Shown here one piece after another: positions 19,301 to 29,288 of a DNA stretch of 64,000 nucleotides; position 1 is the first letter of the stretch, and each line of letters starts with the position of its first letter. The position numbers and the translations under genes were made by a program. The notes beneath the pieces are model-generated. The model worked only from the letters and a program-made list of their open reading frames with translations. It had not been told where the DNA came from and searched no databases. The DNA lies in assembly GCA_023053545.1 (NCBI GenBank), contig JAKZAN010000006.1, forward strand, positions 11,477,412 to 11,541,411, read 5' to 3'. This DNA is from Lepidurus packardi. Taxonomy: Eukaryota; Arthropoda; Branchiopoda; Notostraca; Triopsidae.

Positions 19301-20772
19301 CAGAGGTTGTCAACCTGTGAGCCGCGGCTCCCAGGGGAGCCTCGACCATAACCTAGGGGAGCCGCGAGTCTTATGCAAAAGCAAATAATCTATCAAAGAC
19401 TGTTCCACTTTCGCTAGCTTTGGAAAAATCAAATCCCTGTAATAGCGCGTGATTGTGTTTCTGAGCCATAAAACTTCATCGTAGAAACGTTGCGATAGAC
19501 TGAAATCATGTCTACTACTACCTGAGTGTAAAAAATAACGTCAATTTCCCAAATATGGCAGTAAGCTACAAGTTATGCGCTAGCAACGCCTAGCGGACAA
19601 GCTAGACATTCTTGTTGTTTTCGTCTGTAGCGTAGTAGCTTAGATTTTTCGCATGTGATTCTTTATCTAAATGTGTTTCTTTGTGCAACTTCCTAGTCAA
19701 AATGGATAAATATCTAACGACAGGAGTAAAACGGGTGATTGAAGACAATTCGTATAGTTCTAAAGACGAACAGAAACGTAAAATTCGCAAATACGACGAT
19801 TGTTATTTGGATTTTGGATTTACGTTCACTGTTGTAGGTGACGAAGAACGTCCACAGTGTGTAATTTGTTGTAAAGTATTGGCTTCTGATTGCATGCTCC
19901 CCAGCAAGCTAAAACGTCATTTAGAGACAGTCCATGGTAGTTTAGTGAATAAACCACATGAGTTTTTTGCTCGGAAATTGGAGGAATTCAGGCAACAGAA
20001 AGCTAGTTTCACAAAACAAGCTACAATTCCTTCCAAGGCTCTTTCCGTGTCATATAAAGTCGCTTACCGTGTAGCAAAGAGCAAGAAACCTCACACCATA
20101 GCACAGGACCTAATTTTACCTCCTGCGATGGACATGGTGTCCATTATGATTAGCGAGTCGGCTGCTAAACAATTGCTCAGTATACCTTTGTCCAACAACA
20201 CCATTAGTCGTCGAATTCTTGATATTGCAGAAGATATCAACGAACAACTAATCCAGAAACTCACTTGTGATTTTGCCATACAGTTAGACGAGGCTACTGA
20301 TTCGCATAATGATGCGCATCTCATTTGCTATGTACGTTATATTGATGAAAGAAATTCCAAGTTTTATGAAGACCTTCTCTTCTGCAAAGGAATTAAATCT
20401 GGAACCAAAGCGAAAGATCTTTTTGAAATTCTGCAGTCTTTCATGGAAGAGAATAGCATCAACTGGGAGAAATGTGTAGGTATCTGCACATATGGAGCTC
20501 GTTCTATGTTGGGGCGTTACGGCGGTTTGCAAGCTTTGATCCGTGACAAAGCTCCTTTCTGTGTTTGGACTCACTGTATCATTCACAGAGAAGTACTGGC
20601 ATCGAAAAACCTTAGCACTGCCCTTAATAAAGTCCTCACATCGGCAACGGAAGTCGTGAATTTCATAAAAACACGGCCATTGAAGTCGAGGCTTTTCGGA
20701 CAGATATGCCGTGACATGGGAGCGGAGCATACTTCGTTGCTATATTACTGCAATTCTCGCTGGCTTCTTTTT
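19301..20772 (+). mobile_element. hAT-2: hAT (Charlie/ZBED-like) transposon, 3'-truncated
   Basis: The left end CAGAGGTTGTCAACCTGTG matches the typical hAT-Charlie terminal form. A GC-rich subterminal region follows (gccgcggctccc and its inverse). The transposase gene begins at 19702. The right terminus is missing, because BEL/Pao sequence starts at about 20773. The 8 bp before the left end are ctttacat. Confidence 0.8.
19702..20772 (+). pseudogene. hAT-2 transposase, BED finger and partial core
   Basis: The ATG at 19702 gives MDKYLTTGVKR. A BED-type finger follows (PQCVICCKVLASDCMLPSKL...RHLETVHG). The core contains FAIQLDEATDSHNDAHL (first Asp), then CVWTHCIIHREVLASK, ending at LLYYCNSRWL. 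The ZBED5/SCAND3-like family normally continues about 250 residues with the insertion and dimerisation domains, lost here at the BEL junction. No stop appears before the break. Confidence 0.85.
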
Positions 20773-22479
20773 GGGAATATCGAATTTAACGTCGACCAAC
20801 TCTGAAACCTAGACTCTTTGGGTATGACTCTGGAAAGTGATTACAACTCTTCCTTCCTCGTTTATTATCTACAAGATTCCGTAAGCATGCGTGATGGTCG
20901 TTACGTAGCCAAGCTCCCTTGGAAACCGCTTCACCCCCCTCTTCCAAACAACTTCGAAATCAGCCTAAAGCGTCTTTTCGCTCTATGTAATCGTTTACAA
21001 AAGGACCATAAGCTCCTCTTCGCTTATCACGAAATCATTCAGTATCAAGAACGGAAGGGATTGATTGAAAGAATTGACTTTTCGCCCACTGAAGAGAAGG
21101 CAACTCATTATATTCCTCATCGCGCGGTGCTCAAGGCGTCGAGTAGTACACCTGTAAGAACTGTCTACGATTGTTCGTGTAAGTCGAGTTCAAGTTCCCC
21201 TAGTCTGAATGACTGCCTCGAAGCAGGCCCTTCCCTCTTGAGTGATCTCTCTGGAATTCTTATCAGCTTTCGTATTGGCACCTTCGCTTGTACCGCTGAC
21301 ATTGAAAATGCGTTTCTGCAAGTATCTCTTCACCCCGATGATCAAGACTTTGTTCCTTTTTTGTGGAAAGAGAACCCCTTTGATCCGAAATCAAAAATCA
21401 ACTGTTTTCGTTTTCGCGTCGTACTATTTGGAGCCGCAAGTTCTCCGTTTATGCTTAATGCTGTCGTCGCTCTCCATCTCGAGAAGTACCTAAACGTCGT
21501 TGCTGACGACCTAAAGCGTAACCTTTATGTCGACAACGTGGCGACCAGTTTGAATAACGAAGATGATTTGCTGAACTACTTTTTTGAATCTCGATCCATT
21601 TTTGCTGAAGCGGGTATGAATCTTCGTGATTGGGCTACTAATAGTCGTCGTCTTTCCTCTTTAACCCATGACTTGGGACTCTCTACGAACAGGCACCTAG
21701 TTAAGGTCCTCGGTCTCAATTGGGACAGTCAGCGTGATACTCTTAACCTTGTCAATCGTGATCTCACCATTGACCCTCCCTCACCCAAAAGGAAAATTTT
21801 ACAACTAACAGCGGGTATCTACGATCCTCTTGGCATTATTGGGCCGGTTTTGATTCGGGCTAAATTCCTCCTACAGGAGCTGTGGAAATTGAAGTCTGAT
21901 TGGGATACTCCCATTCCTGATGAACTTGAGAAAACCTTGAATTTGTTAACCTTGGATCTGTCCGCTGTTCTCGAAGCCACGATCTCTCGCCCTTACTTCT
22001 CTGAAGAAGTCCACTCCTTCGATTTGCATATCTTTGCTGACGCTAGTCTCAAGGGTTATGGTGCTTGCGCCTACTTCGTTTCTGAGAAAGAATCTAGTCT
22101 TGCCTTTGCTAAGGCCAAGGTTGCTCCTGTGAAAACCCTCACTTTACCCCAACTTGAGCTTACTGCTCTCCTTATTGCTTGCAGGCTCGGCATTCGGTTA
22201 TCGGAAATGCTGAAACCTACCGGAATGTTGAAATCTGTGAAAGTTTGGACCGATTCTCAAATTGCGATTCATTGGACAAGTAATCTTTGTCAGAAGAAGA
22301 TTTACGTTTCTCATCGAGTTCAAGAAATCCGAAAACTCTGCTCCTTATTAGACGCCGAAATACGTTTCTGCCCTGGTTTTTCTAATCCGGCTGATTTATG
22401 TACGCGTGGCGTCACTGCCAAGGAAATTCTGAAGAACGATCTCTGGTTAAAAGGACCCCGTTGGTTGTGTCCAAAGTGA
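20773..22479 (+). pseudogene. BEL/Pao reverse transcriptase-RNase H
   Basis: A long open frame from about 20818 follows a TGA at 20802-20804. It contains RYVAKLPWKPLHP, RTVYDCSCKS, SLNDCLEAGPSLL, ACTADIENAFLQV, FGAASSPFMLNA and NLYVDNVATS (RT active site in its BEL form). RNase H follows (FADASLKGYGACAYF, TLPQLELTALLIA, VWTDSQIAIHW). Gag and protease are absent upstream, replaced by hAT-2. Not autonomous. Confidence 0.9.
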
Positions 22480-23184
22480 ATGGCTAACATGGGATGAAAC
22501 TGTTCTGTCCGTTTTTGAAGATCAAGAGGTTGTTACACTAGCCCTCACAATGTCTTCTTGTGACGACTTTGAAACCTTGTTCAACTCCTGGTCTAAACTC
22601 AAGAAAATCACCAGCTGGATTTTCCGTTCCGTTAGAAATTGTCGCTCTCCTTCTAGTCTACGAACATCTGGCCTTCTAACTCTTCAGGAGCTGAATCGTG
22701 TCGAACTATTGCTCGTACGTCGCGCACAGTTTCGACATTTCCAAGAAGAATTTGCGGAGTTGGAGAAGGGGAGTCAGAGATCTACTTCTGATTAAACAAC
22801 TAAATCTGTTCCTTTCTGATGGAGTGATAAAATGTCGTGGTAGAATTCAAAACGCTGCTGTTTCGGAAAGTGCAAAACACCGGTCAATGTTGAAACAACT
22901 GCTGATAATTTGCGTGTATCTGATTTTATTGATCCGAAATCTAATTTTGATGTTCTAGTTGGTTCTCATGTTTTAAAACCTGTTTCTGACGTATTGCTAC
23001 CTGCTTCTGAAGTTGTACAATTTGATTCCCGTTCGCATCTTAACTCGCAACCAGTTTGCAATGATATTGTACGCGGGTGTCCTCGCAGAAGAGCGCAGAC
23101 CCAGGCCAAACAACTTATTCGTGGCTGGGTTCGGGAACTTCAGGATGAAGATTATTGCGCGTGGGAGGATGTTGCGGAGTGATT
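22480..23184 (+). pseudogene. BEL/Pao integrase remnant
   Basis: Pieces in shifting frames: a spacer (ITSWIFRSVRNC), the start of the zinc-binding region (DGVIKCRGRIQNAAVSE), then directly the C-terminal tail (RRRAQTQAKQLIRGWV, ending YCAWEDVAE). The catalytic core is deleted near 22885-22915. The stop lies just inside the 3' LTR, as is common in this superfamily. Confidence 0.8.
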
Positions 23185-23398
23185 CGAATGTGGAGATATA
23201 CCATTTGTAAGCCTAGTGAGAAGTTTGGTTTTCGGGGTTGGCTCACATTCTTAGCTCTGACTTTACAAGACGTTTTTCGTAAAACTCTTAAATCAATACA
23301 TGTATATTTTAACTAAAATCCGTGATTCCTGAAGACATCCATCCCTTAAACACAACGCAGGCTTTCTTTATATCTTTTCGAAATTTCCTCCGTGAAAT
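23170..23398 (+). mobile_element. BEL/Pao 3' LTR
   Basis: Begins TGTTGCGGAG after the purine tract gtgggagga. Its final 64 bp are the same as 12272-12335. The left boundary is by analogy only. Confidence 0.65.
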
Positions 23399-23551
23399 AT
23401 ACTACTGTAAGGTTGTCAATTGCCTTTAATGTTGTTAACCTTGTAACGTTATACCTACGTAGTTATTTTTTGTATACGATGACCTGACAGTGTTGTGACT
23501 TCACCTTGATGAGATGGATCTATTGACGCATCAAGAACACATTAGTAGACC
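23399..23551. other. Short unique spacer
   Basis: Nothing recognised between the BEL LTR and the Harbinger-1 left end. Confidence 0.4.
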
Positions 23552-24008
23552 AAGAGTGTGTTTCCACTGCCGGCTGAACTCGAGTTCAAGTGGGATTTCA
23601 ACTCGAGTTCCCGAACTCACATGTTTCCACTGGCCAAACTCTAGTTCGAAGTGGGGTTTGGTGAGAGGTTTCGAAACCACTTTTCGGATCAGGGGTCTGG
23701 GCCAGCAGTGGTGAGTTGAGGATCGTTTCGCGTCAAGACTAGAGAGGGAGTGACTTGTAATGTAAATAAAGCAGTTGTATGTTTTGTGACCAGCGTGTTG
23801 AACTTTTCATCGATAGACTTTGCGTTTCAAGTAAGAATCACTTTAAATACACAACAGTCATAAATACTTGCCACACATAAATCGCCTTTTAGCCATCACG
23901 TTGTTTTACTCTTTTTATCGTGATTCCCATTGATATCAGAAAAGTGAAGTTGTGTCGCACACTACAAGGAACCGCACTTATTTTTGTTATGTTTGTTTTA
24001 GCGAAAGT

Positions 24009-24362
24009 ATGAGTGACCCCAAGAAGAAGAGGATGATGTGGGGAACTGAAGAGACAAAGTTGCTAATTCAGCTCTGGGGTGATGCCGAGATGCAAAAAAA
24101 GTTTGACGGGATGAAGCGAAAGGAACCGCTGTACAAAGAGTTGGTGGCCAAGATGTCGGAATCAAATTACACGCGAACATGGGAGCAAATCAAGGAAAAA
24201 GTGCGCAACCTTAAGAGAGATTACCGCGATAGTCTGAAGGCTATAACGCAGAGTGGAGCGGGTGATTTCTGCATGGACGACCACCCTTACTATGAAGAAA
24301 TGAACAAGATAATGGGAGATCGACCGAGCTCTAATCCTATTGAGATTTTAGACTCCCTCTAG
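24009..24362 (+). CDS. Harbinger-1 Myb/SANT-like DNA-binding protein
   Basis: The ATG at 24009 gives MSDPKKKRMMWGTEETKLL, a trihelix/MADF-like SANT domain with conserved Trp residues (MMWG, QLWGD, RTWEQIK) and NLKRDYRD in the third helix. In Harbinger elements this partner protein brings the transposase into the nucleus and helps bind the ends. The frame stops at TAG 24360-24362. The coiled-coil exon at 24482 likely belonged to the same gene, so the stop may be a mutation or the splice may lie before it. Confidence 0.75.
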   Translation: MSDPKKKRMMWGTEETKLLIQLWGDAEMQKKFDGMKRKEPLYKELVAKMSESNYTRTWEQIKEKVRNLKRDYRDSLKAITQSGAGDFCMDDHPYYEEMNKIMGDRPSSNPIEILDSL

Positions 24363-24481
24363 CCCGTTCCGTCTCTACCTTTCTCCATTCCTTCTTCAGT
24401 TACTCCTGTTAACGATCCCCTAGCCATGGATGAAGACTTCTAATTTTTACAGAGTGATACTGAAGGTGCATACTTTACTTT

Positions 24482-24871
24482 ATGCTTAGCACGAGTATAT
24501 TTTTTACTATACTAGAAGCACGCAATGGATCTTCATGCTCTCACGACGCAGTGCTGCCTCCGAAGAGGAAAAATAGAAAAGTTGATCTGATGAATATCGA
24601 GACTCTTATTCAAGGGTTTGCTGAAAGAGACACGGAGTTCATGGAGCAGCAAAGGCAAATTCAGAGTAGCATCAAAGAAAGGACGGAAAAGGAAGATGCC
24701 TGGCGCCTAAAGGAGCAGGAGTATCGCGACAAGGAGGCCGAACGCCTTGCTAGGGATGAAGAGCGATGCAAAAAAGACGAAGATAGGAAAGACAAGACGT
24801 TGGAGCTTATGGCTTTGTTGGTAGGGAACGTCTGCTCTAAGAAAAAGACGTCCCGTTCTCAAAGAAAATAA
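24482..24871 (+). CDS. Harbinger-1 coiled-coil exon of the Myb-type protein
   Basis: Encodes LIQGFAERDTEFMEQQR and a long charged helix rich in Glu, Lys and Arg, ending KKKTSRSQRK. It is about 70% alike to 31595-31996. The true exon probably starts after actatactag near 24524; the codons before that are intronic by comparison with the other copy. It is the C-terminal part of the Myb/SANT partner, likely for oligomerisation. Confidence 0.7.
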   Translation: MLSTSIFFTILEARNGSSCSHDAVLPPKRKNRKVDLMNIETLIQGFAERDTEFMEQQRQIQSSIKERTEKEDAWRLKEQEYRDKEAERLARDEERCKKDEDRKDKTLELMALLVGNVCSKKKTSRSQRK

Positions 24872-24982
24872 GAGCATGTTTCCTTTCATGTCATGTATTA
24901 GAGATGATCTCAACTTACCAGTGCAATACAAAGCCGTGCATTTCTAGAAAGTAGACGTTCGCAAAAATTTGAAAGTTGGAAA

Positions 24983-26218
24983 TTATAAATTTGCACACAA
25001 GGTACGACGAATCAATTCCGGGTTTGCAGCGGCTTGTGGGATGCGTGGATCTGGAATAACTTCGGCAGGTCCGTCATTCTCTACAGCCATCTGGAAGCAA
25101 GAGTCAAACGTGTCGCCCTGCTCTTCGCAAATGTTGTGAAGAATGCAACACGCGTATATGACCCTGTTAATCCGACGGATATTGGTGTCGTTTCTTTTGA
25201 GGAGACACCTCCATCTACACTTTAGCTTCCCGATGGCCCGTTCAACTACCATGCGATCACTGCTCAGAATGTTGTTAAAGCGTTCTTTCTCAGCAGTGAT
25301 CGCATGGGTAGGGTAAGGCTTCATGAGCCAAGTAAGGATCGGATATGCTGCATCGCCAATAAGGTAATACGGGACGTTGACGTCCACGATGAGCTTCGTG
25401 GTGTCATGAAACAACGTTCCCTGCTGGCCAAGCTGGTACAGTTTGCTGTTGACGAAAATTCGTGCATCGTGAACCGAGCCTGGCCAGCCAGCGTTGATAT
25501 TGATGAAGCGCCCTGAGAAGTCGACCACCACTTGGAGGACGAGAGTGTATCCCCCCTTTCGTACGCAATAATAGTCCGCACGGTATTTTGGCGGGGCCAA
25601 AATAGGAATATGCGTACCATCAATGGCACCAACGCACTGGGGGAGATTTCTACGCTCAAAGCTAGACACCGTTTCTTCCAGACGCTGGCCAGTTGGCATT
25701 GATATGATGGAGTCGCCTAGTAGAACTACCAGGGCATCGCAGGTCTCATGAAAGGCCCGCCATGCTGTAGTTCGGCCTATACCAAAGAGACCACCCAACG
25801 TCCGAAACTCAATATTTGTTCCAAGGCGCCATAATGTGATCGCAACCCGTTTTTCGCAAGAAACAGGTACTCGGTAGTTAGTCGTCTTTTTGGCAAGCTT
25901 TTCGCGAAGAAGATTGGAAAGGTAATGGAAGGTACGACGGGTCACACGGATGTTAAGCTTCCATTCCTTGTCCGTCCACCTTTCATTCATGATCTCTGTC
26001 CAAAAAGTGTCCGTTCTCTTAAATACCCATACCGATCGATGACAGGCTCTACTGGTTAATATTTTGTGAACCATGGTGAACTGCATCAACAACCGTTTCC
26101 TGCGAATTTCTCTAATACTTGACAGAGCCAACAGGATTTCGAAGTCGCTATTTTCGATACCGTGGTTTGAAAGCCTCGACGTAAGACACGCTGAAACGCG
26201 ATCTAGATATTGTACCAA
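24983..26218 (-). CDS. Harbinger-1 DDE transposase
   Basis: Uninterrupted 411 codons. Contains the helix-turn-helix-like N-terminal half (EKRVAITLWRLGT, LGGLFGIGRTTAWRAF), then CVGAIDGTHIPI (Asp), WPGSVHDARIF, YYLIGDAAYPI (Asp) and MVVERAIGKLKCRW (Glu). It ends with the family's CCILHNIC block and an acidic tail. The length equals that of typical Harbinger nucleases. All catalytic residues are in place, so this copy may still be active. A first ATG lies within the initial ten codons. Confidence 0.9.
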   Translation of the reverse strand: MVQYLDRVSACLTSRLSNHGIENSDFEILLALSSIREIRRKRLLMQFTMVHKILTSRACHRSVWVFKRTDTFWTEIMNERWTDKEWKLNIRVTRRTFHYLSNLLREKLAKKTTNYRVPVSCEKRVAITLWRLGTNIEFRTLGGLFGIGRTTAWRAFHETCDALVVLLGDSIISMPTGQRLEETVSSFERRNLPQCVGAIDGTHIPILAPPKYRADYYCVRKGGYTLVLQVVVDFSGRFININAGWPGSVHDARIFVNSKLYQLGQQGTLFHDTTKLIVDVNVPYYLIGDAAYPILTWLMKPYPTHAITAEKERFNNILSSDRMVVERAIGKLKCRWRCLLKRNDTNIRRINRVIYACCILHNICEEQGDTFDSCFQMAVENDGPAEVIPDPRIPQAAANPELIRRTLCANL

Positions 26219-26590
26219 GTATTTTAATTAATATGCATATCTAACGTATAATATAGTAGTTTATTACTGCTCTGCGACGCAGCAAAGTCCAGCAACATCT
26301 TCTGAAGTAAAAGGAATATAAAACTTTCATCCATTTCCCAAGAATTCGAGTTTGCGCTACAATAGTTTGACAATTTTGTTGTTGTTTATATATATGTCTT
26401 GCTTTTTATTAATATCACTCACTGTGATAGAACGATTTGAAGCTTATAATTACAGGTTGAATCGATATCAAGCTCAACTCGAGTGAATAATATTATGTCA
26501 ATGGGGACGCAAGTTGACTAAACCAAACACCGGTGCTGAGTTCTGGGAACTCAACACCGGTGTCGAGCTTTCAGTGGAAACACACTCTTA

Positions 26591-27131
26591 GGGTGCGTTC
26601 CAATTTCGAACTCGACTAGGGAGTTGAGTTTTCCGGACTCGGGCTGAGTAAACCCGCGTCCCAATAGGCACATGTACTATTCAATCGGGTTATGGTTGGA
26701 ATCGATTGTACAATGACACAGTACAATCGATTGTACAATCAGAGACAATGAATCGCTGTATTGCACTCAACGATACAATACTACTTCATTTAAAATTTAA
26801 AAGTGAAAATTTAAGGAAAGGTTAATATTTCTAAAAAAATACCTTTTTATGTGACGATACAATAAGATAATATAACTGTAAACGAAAAGAGTGAAAATGC
26901 TTGAAAAGCTTTGTTTTGTTTACATGGAACCACGACTCGGCCTAGCACCCAGACGCGAAACGTCCCCCAACTCGCTTCTGCTGTGCTCAACCCTGATCCA
27001 AAGTGGAGTCGAACAACCCTTCCCCAAACTCCGCTTTGAACCCGAGTTTGGCCACTTGAAACAGGCGAGTTCTTTAACCCGAGTTGAAAACCCACTTCAA
27101 CCCGGGTTGAGTCCCCAATTGGAACGCACCC
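26591..27131. mobile_element. Harbinger-type MITE, 541 bp
   Basis: Ends are GGGTGCGTTCCAATT and its inverse, flanked by TTA on both sides (26588-26590, 27132-27134), the classical PIF/Harbinger duplication. The interior, read in reverse, resembles Harbinger-1 left-end sequence (gatcaggg, gagttggggg, catgtaaa). It has no coding capacity and probably used the Harbinger transposase. Confidence 0.88.
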
Positions 27132-27134
27132 TTA

Positions 27135-27246
27135 GGGTGCGTTCCAATTGGGGTGCGTTAGGGTGCTTTAGGTGCGTTAGGGTGTTAGAGAAGTTTTATC
27201 ACTACAAAAAAGAAGAATTTTACTTGAACAAACATATTTTAAGAGA
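27135..27246. repeat. Degenerate gggtgcgtt tandem units
   Basis: Immediately after the MITE, the terminal motif is repeated three to four times in shortened form (ggtgcgttagg, ggtgctttagg). This may be the remains of a second MITE copy or slippage at the target. Confidence 0.55.
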
Positions 27247-28329
27247 ATGACAGAGTGCCACAAAGATGACTTGGTGGTACAAGAGAGGGTTAATAAGAGA
27301 TCCTTAATGAAGGGTGATATGTTTAAAAATCTGTTACCACGATGGGAATTTGAAGGGTATCTAACACAAACCGAAATTCCAGAATTTAGGAAGGAAAAGA
27401 GCCATATACAAACAGTGCAAGAAGTTTTATTTGTTCTAGAGAAGTATTATGGAGGTTACAAAAGAGTGTTTACAGATGGTTCGAAGGACAGAGAGGGAAA
27501 CACGGGGTGCGGCGTATACATGGAGGAAACCGAAGAGACAAGAGTATACGCTTTGAATCATTCGCCGACAGTAATGGCAACGGAACTACACGCCATATTA
27601 AAAGCCGTGGACTGGATAGAAGAAAAAGATCAAGACAAATACATTATATTAACTGATTCAAAATCGGCGGTATACCTCATGGACAGTTGGGGGAACCGAT
27701 CTTATTATGGTATCGTGCAAGAGATCCAAACCAAGATAAAACGTTTAAAGATAGCGGGGTATATCATAAAGGTGCAGTGGATTCCGGCACATAAAGGGAT
27801 CAGCGGAAACGAAACAGCCGATGGAGCAGCAAAAGAAGGAAGGCGGTCAAGAGTGGAGATTGAGCACAGAACAACCAGCCAGGAACTGAAAACAAAACTA
27901 AAAAAGAAAATCGAACAACAGTACATAGAAGAGCTAAAAGCAAGAACGGAACAGAAATTGGTGCAGAACACAGATCACTTCGGAACTAACAAGTTGAAAA
28001 ACAGCAGGAAAAGAAGAGAAGCCATTGTTTTATTAAGATTAAGGTGTGGCCACGGGAGGTTCGGATCATGGCTAAACAGGTGTAACTTGATTGAAGACGA
28101 TACATGCCGGTACTGTGGGGAAGAGGAAGAAAACCCAGAACATTTAATAATGAGATGCGACAGATTCAAGGAAGAAAGGGAGGAATTTCGTAGAAAGCTA
28201 GAAATCAACCACATAGACTGGAGTTTGGATAATGTTCTAGCACTGGAGGGTGAGAAGAGGAAACAGAACATAGCGCAAACTGCGTTGATAAAGTATTTGA
28301 AAGCAACCGATCTAATTTCAATCATCTAG
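27247..28329 (+). pseudogene. Non-LTR retrotransposon RNase H / zinc-knuckle fragment
   Basis: Open for 360 codons. It has an RNase H domain with VFTDGSKDREGNTGCG, TELHAILKAVDW, ILTDSKSAVYLMDSW and WIPAHKGISGNETADGAAKEG, followed by CRYCGEEEENPEHLIMRCDRF. This is the C-terminus of an I/Jockey-like element. RT and endonuclease are absent: a typical 5' truncation. A 3' UTR runs to about 28465 and ends in caaaatacaata repeats. Paralogue of 6910-7673. Confidence 0.82.
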
Positions 28330-28465
28330 TCAAAAAAGGAATTTTATACCACCACGATCTACTTGTAACCCATTGAAGTATCTGTTGAAAGAAAGTCGAA
28401 GACGACAATGCGTTGCGAATGCGACGTTGGTTGTCTATAAAAAACAAAATACAATACAAAATACA

Positions 28466-28640
28466 ATACCTCGCCTGTTTCCACTGGCTTAACCCGGGTT
28501 CAAGTGGGGTTGGGAGACGGGTCCTTCAACTCCATTTCGGATCAGGGGTTTAGGCCAGCGGTGGTGGGTTGGGGGAGTTTCACGTCGTGATGCTAGGTGG
28601 AGTCGTGGTGCAATGTAAATAAAGTCGTTGTTGATTTCAT
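28466..28640. repeat. Solo Harbinger-type terminal fragment
   Basis: Similar to 23562-23790: tgtttccactgg, ggatcagggg, ggtgggttg, atgtaaataaag occur in the same order. It has only one end of the element. Confidence 0.7.
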
Positions 28641-28712
28641 GCCTCAAATTTTCCCTGCACAAACCGTTCAGTAACCATACACGTAATCATATCAAGTAAA
28701 ATATATTTAATT

Positions 28713-28967
28713 TGTATAATGGTGTGGCGTGAGGCCCAGGAGATAGCCCGTAGCCATCCTTCCTCTGCGTACTTTCCTTTGTACTCTTTTCTCTTTCTCC
28801 TCTTTTTCCGTTTTTTACTCGTTGTTGACGGGTCGTTTTTTGTATGGTCGGTGGCGAGTGGTGCTTGTTTTGGCAGTCGGTCTTTGGTACGAACTCGAGA
28901 ACAAACGGTGACTTTACTCTCTCCAAGCAAAGGGGTTTAGTAGATTAATTCGGCTACTTGCTACACA
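28713..28967 (+). mobile_element. Gypsy-4 5' LTR (boundary tentative)
   Basis: The right edge is set by ...CTACACA followed by the primer site. The left edge TGTATAATGG is a guess from the TG...CA rule. Long pyrimidine tracts lie inside. No 3' copy in the window. Confidence 0.5.
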
Positions 28968-28969
28968 TT

Positions 28970-28988
28970 TGGTGGCAGCGGTGGGATT
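28970..28988 (+). promoter_or_regulatory. Primer-binding site complementary to tRNA-Leu
   Basis: TGGTGGCAGCGGTGGGATT is the complement of a tRNA end AATCCCACCGCTGCCACCA, which fits a tRNA-Leu starting GGTAGCG. It marks the start of Gypsy-4 internal sequence. Confidence 0.75.
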
Positions 28989-29288
28989 TCCGTTGCTGTC
29001 TATTGCACGCAGGCTGCATTTTTCGTGGAAAATTAGGCTGGTTGGTGAGTGGCTGCGATCTGTTAGGAGTGATAGGAGTCCTGGGTGTGGTCGCTGCACG
29101 GTCTTTTGAAAACGCGTACGAGGTGGGCCGCGGAGCGCCTTAAATTGCCTTGGTTACAGAGACGCAGTTGACCTCAACCTGCCTATTACATCCGCGACGA
29201 CCTTTGATTCCCCTTATTTTAAGCCAAAACCACCAGTCCTAAAAATCACCCGGTTCTTTCTGCCGGTTTTGATATTCCCTCGAACGGA

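Larger units (their letters stand above)
23552..26587. mobile_element. Harbinger-1: PIF/Harbinger transposon with two genes
   Basis: The ends share aagagtgtgtttccactg in inverted orientation. Subterminal regions carry actcgagttc and, on the right, a palindrome (caccggtgctgagttc against gaactcaacaccggtg). It encodes a Myb/SANT protein on plus and a transposase on minus. The 3-bp duplication expected for the superfamily is not convincing: the right flank is TTA and the left is CAA or CCA. Related ends occur at 28466, 42930 and in the MITE at 26591. Confidence 0.8.

Noticed and set aside
23552..26590. A clear 3-bp duplication for Harbinger-1
   Set aside because: Left and right triplets differ whichever boundary is chosen; the TTA on the right is explained by the MITE.
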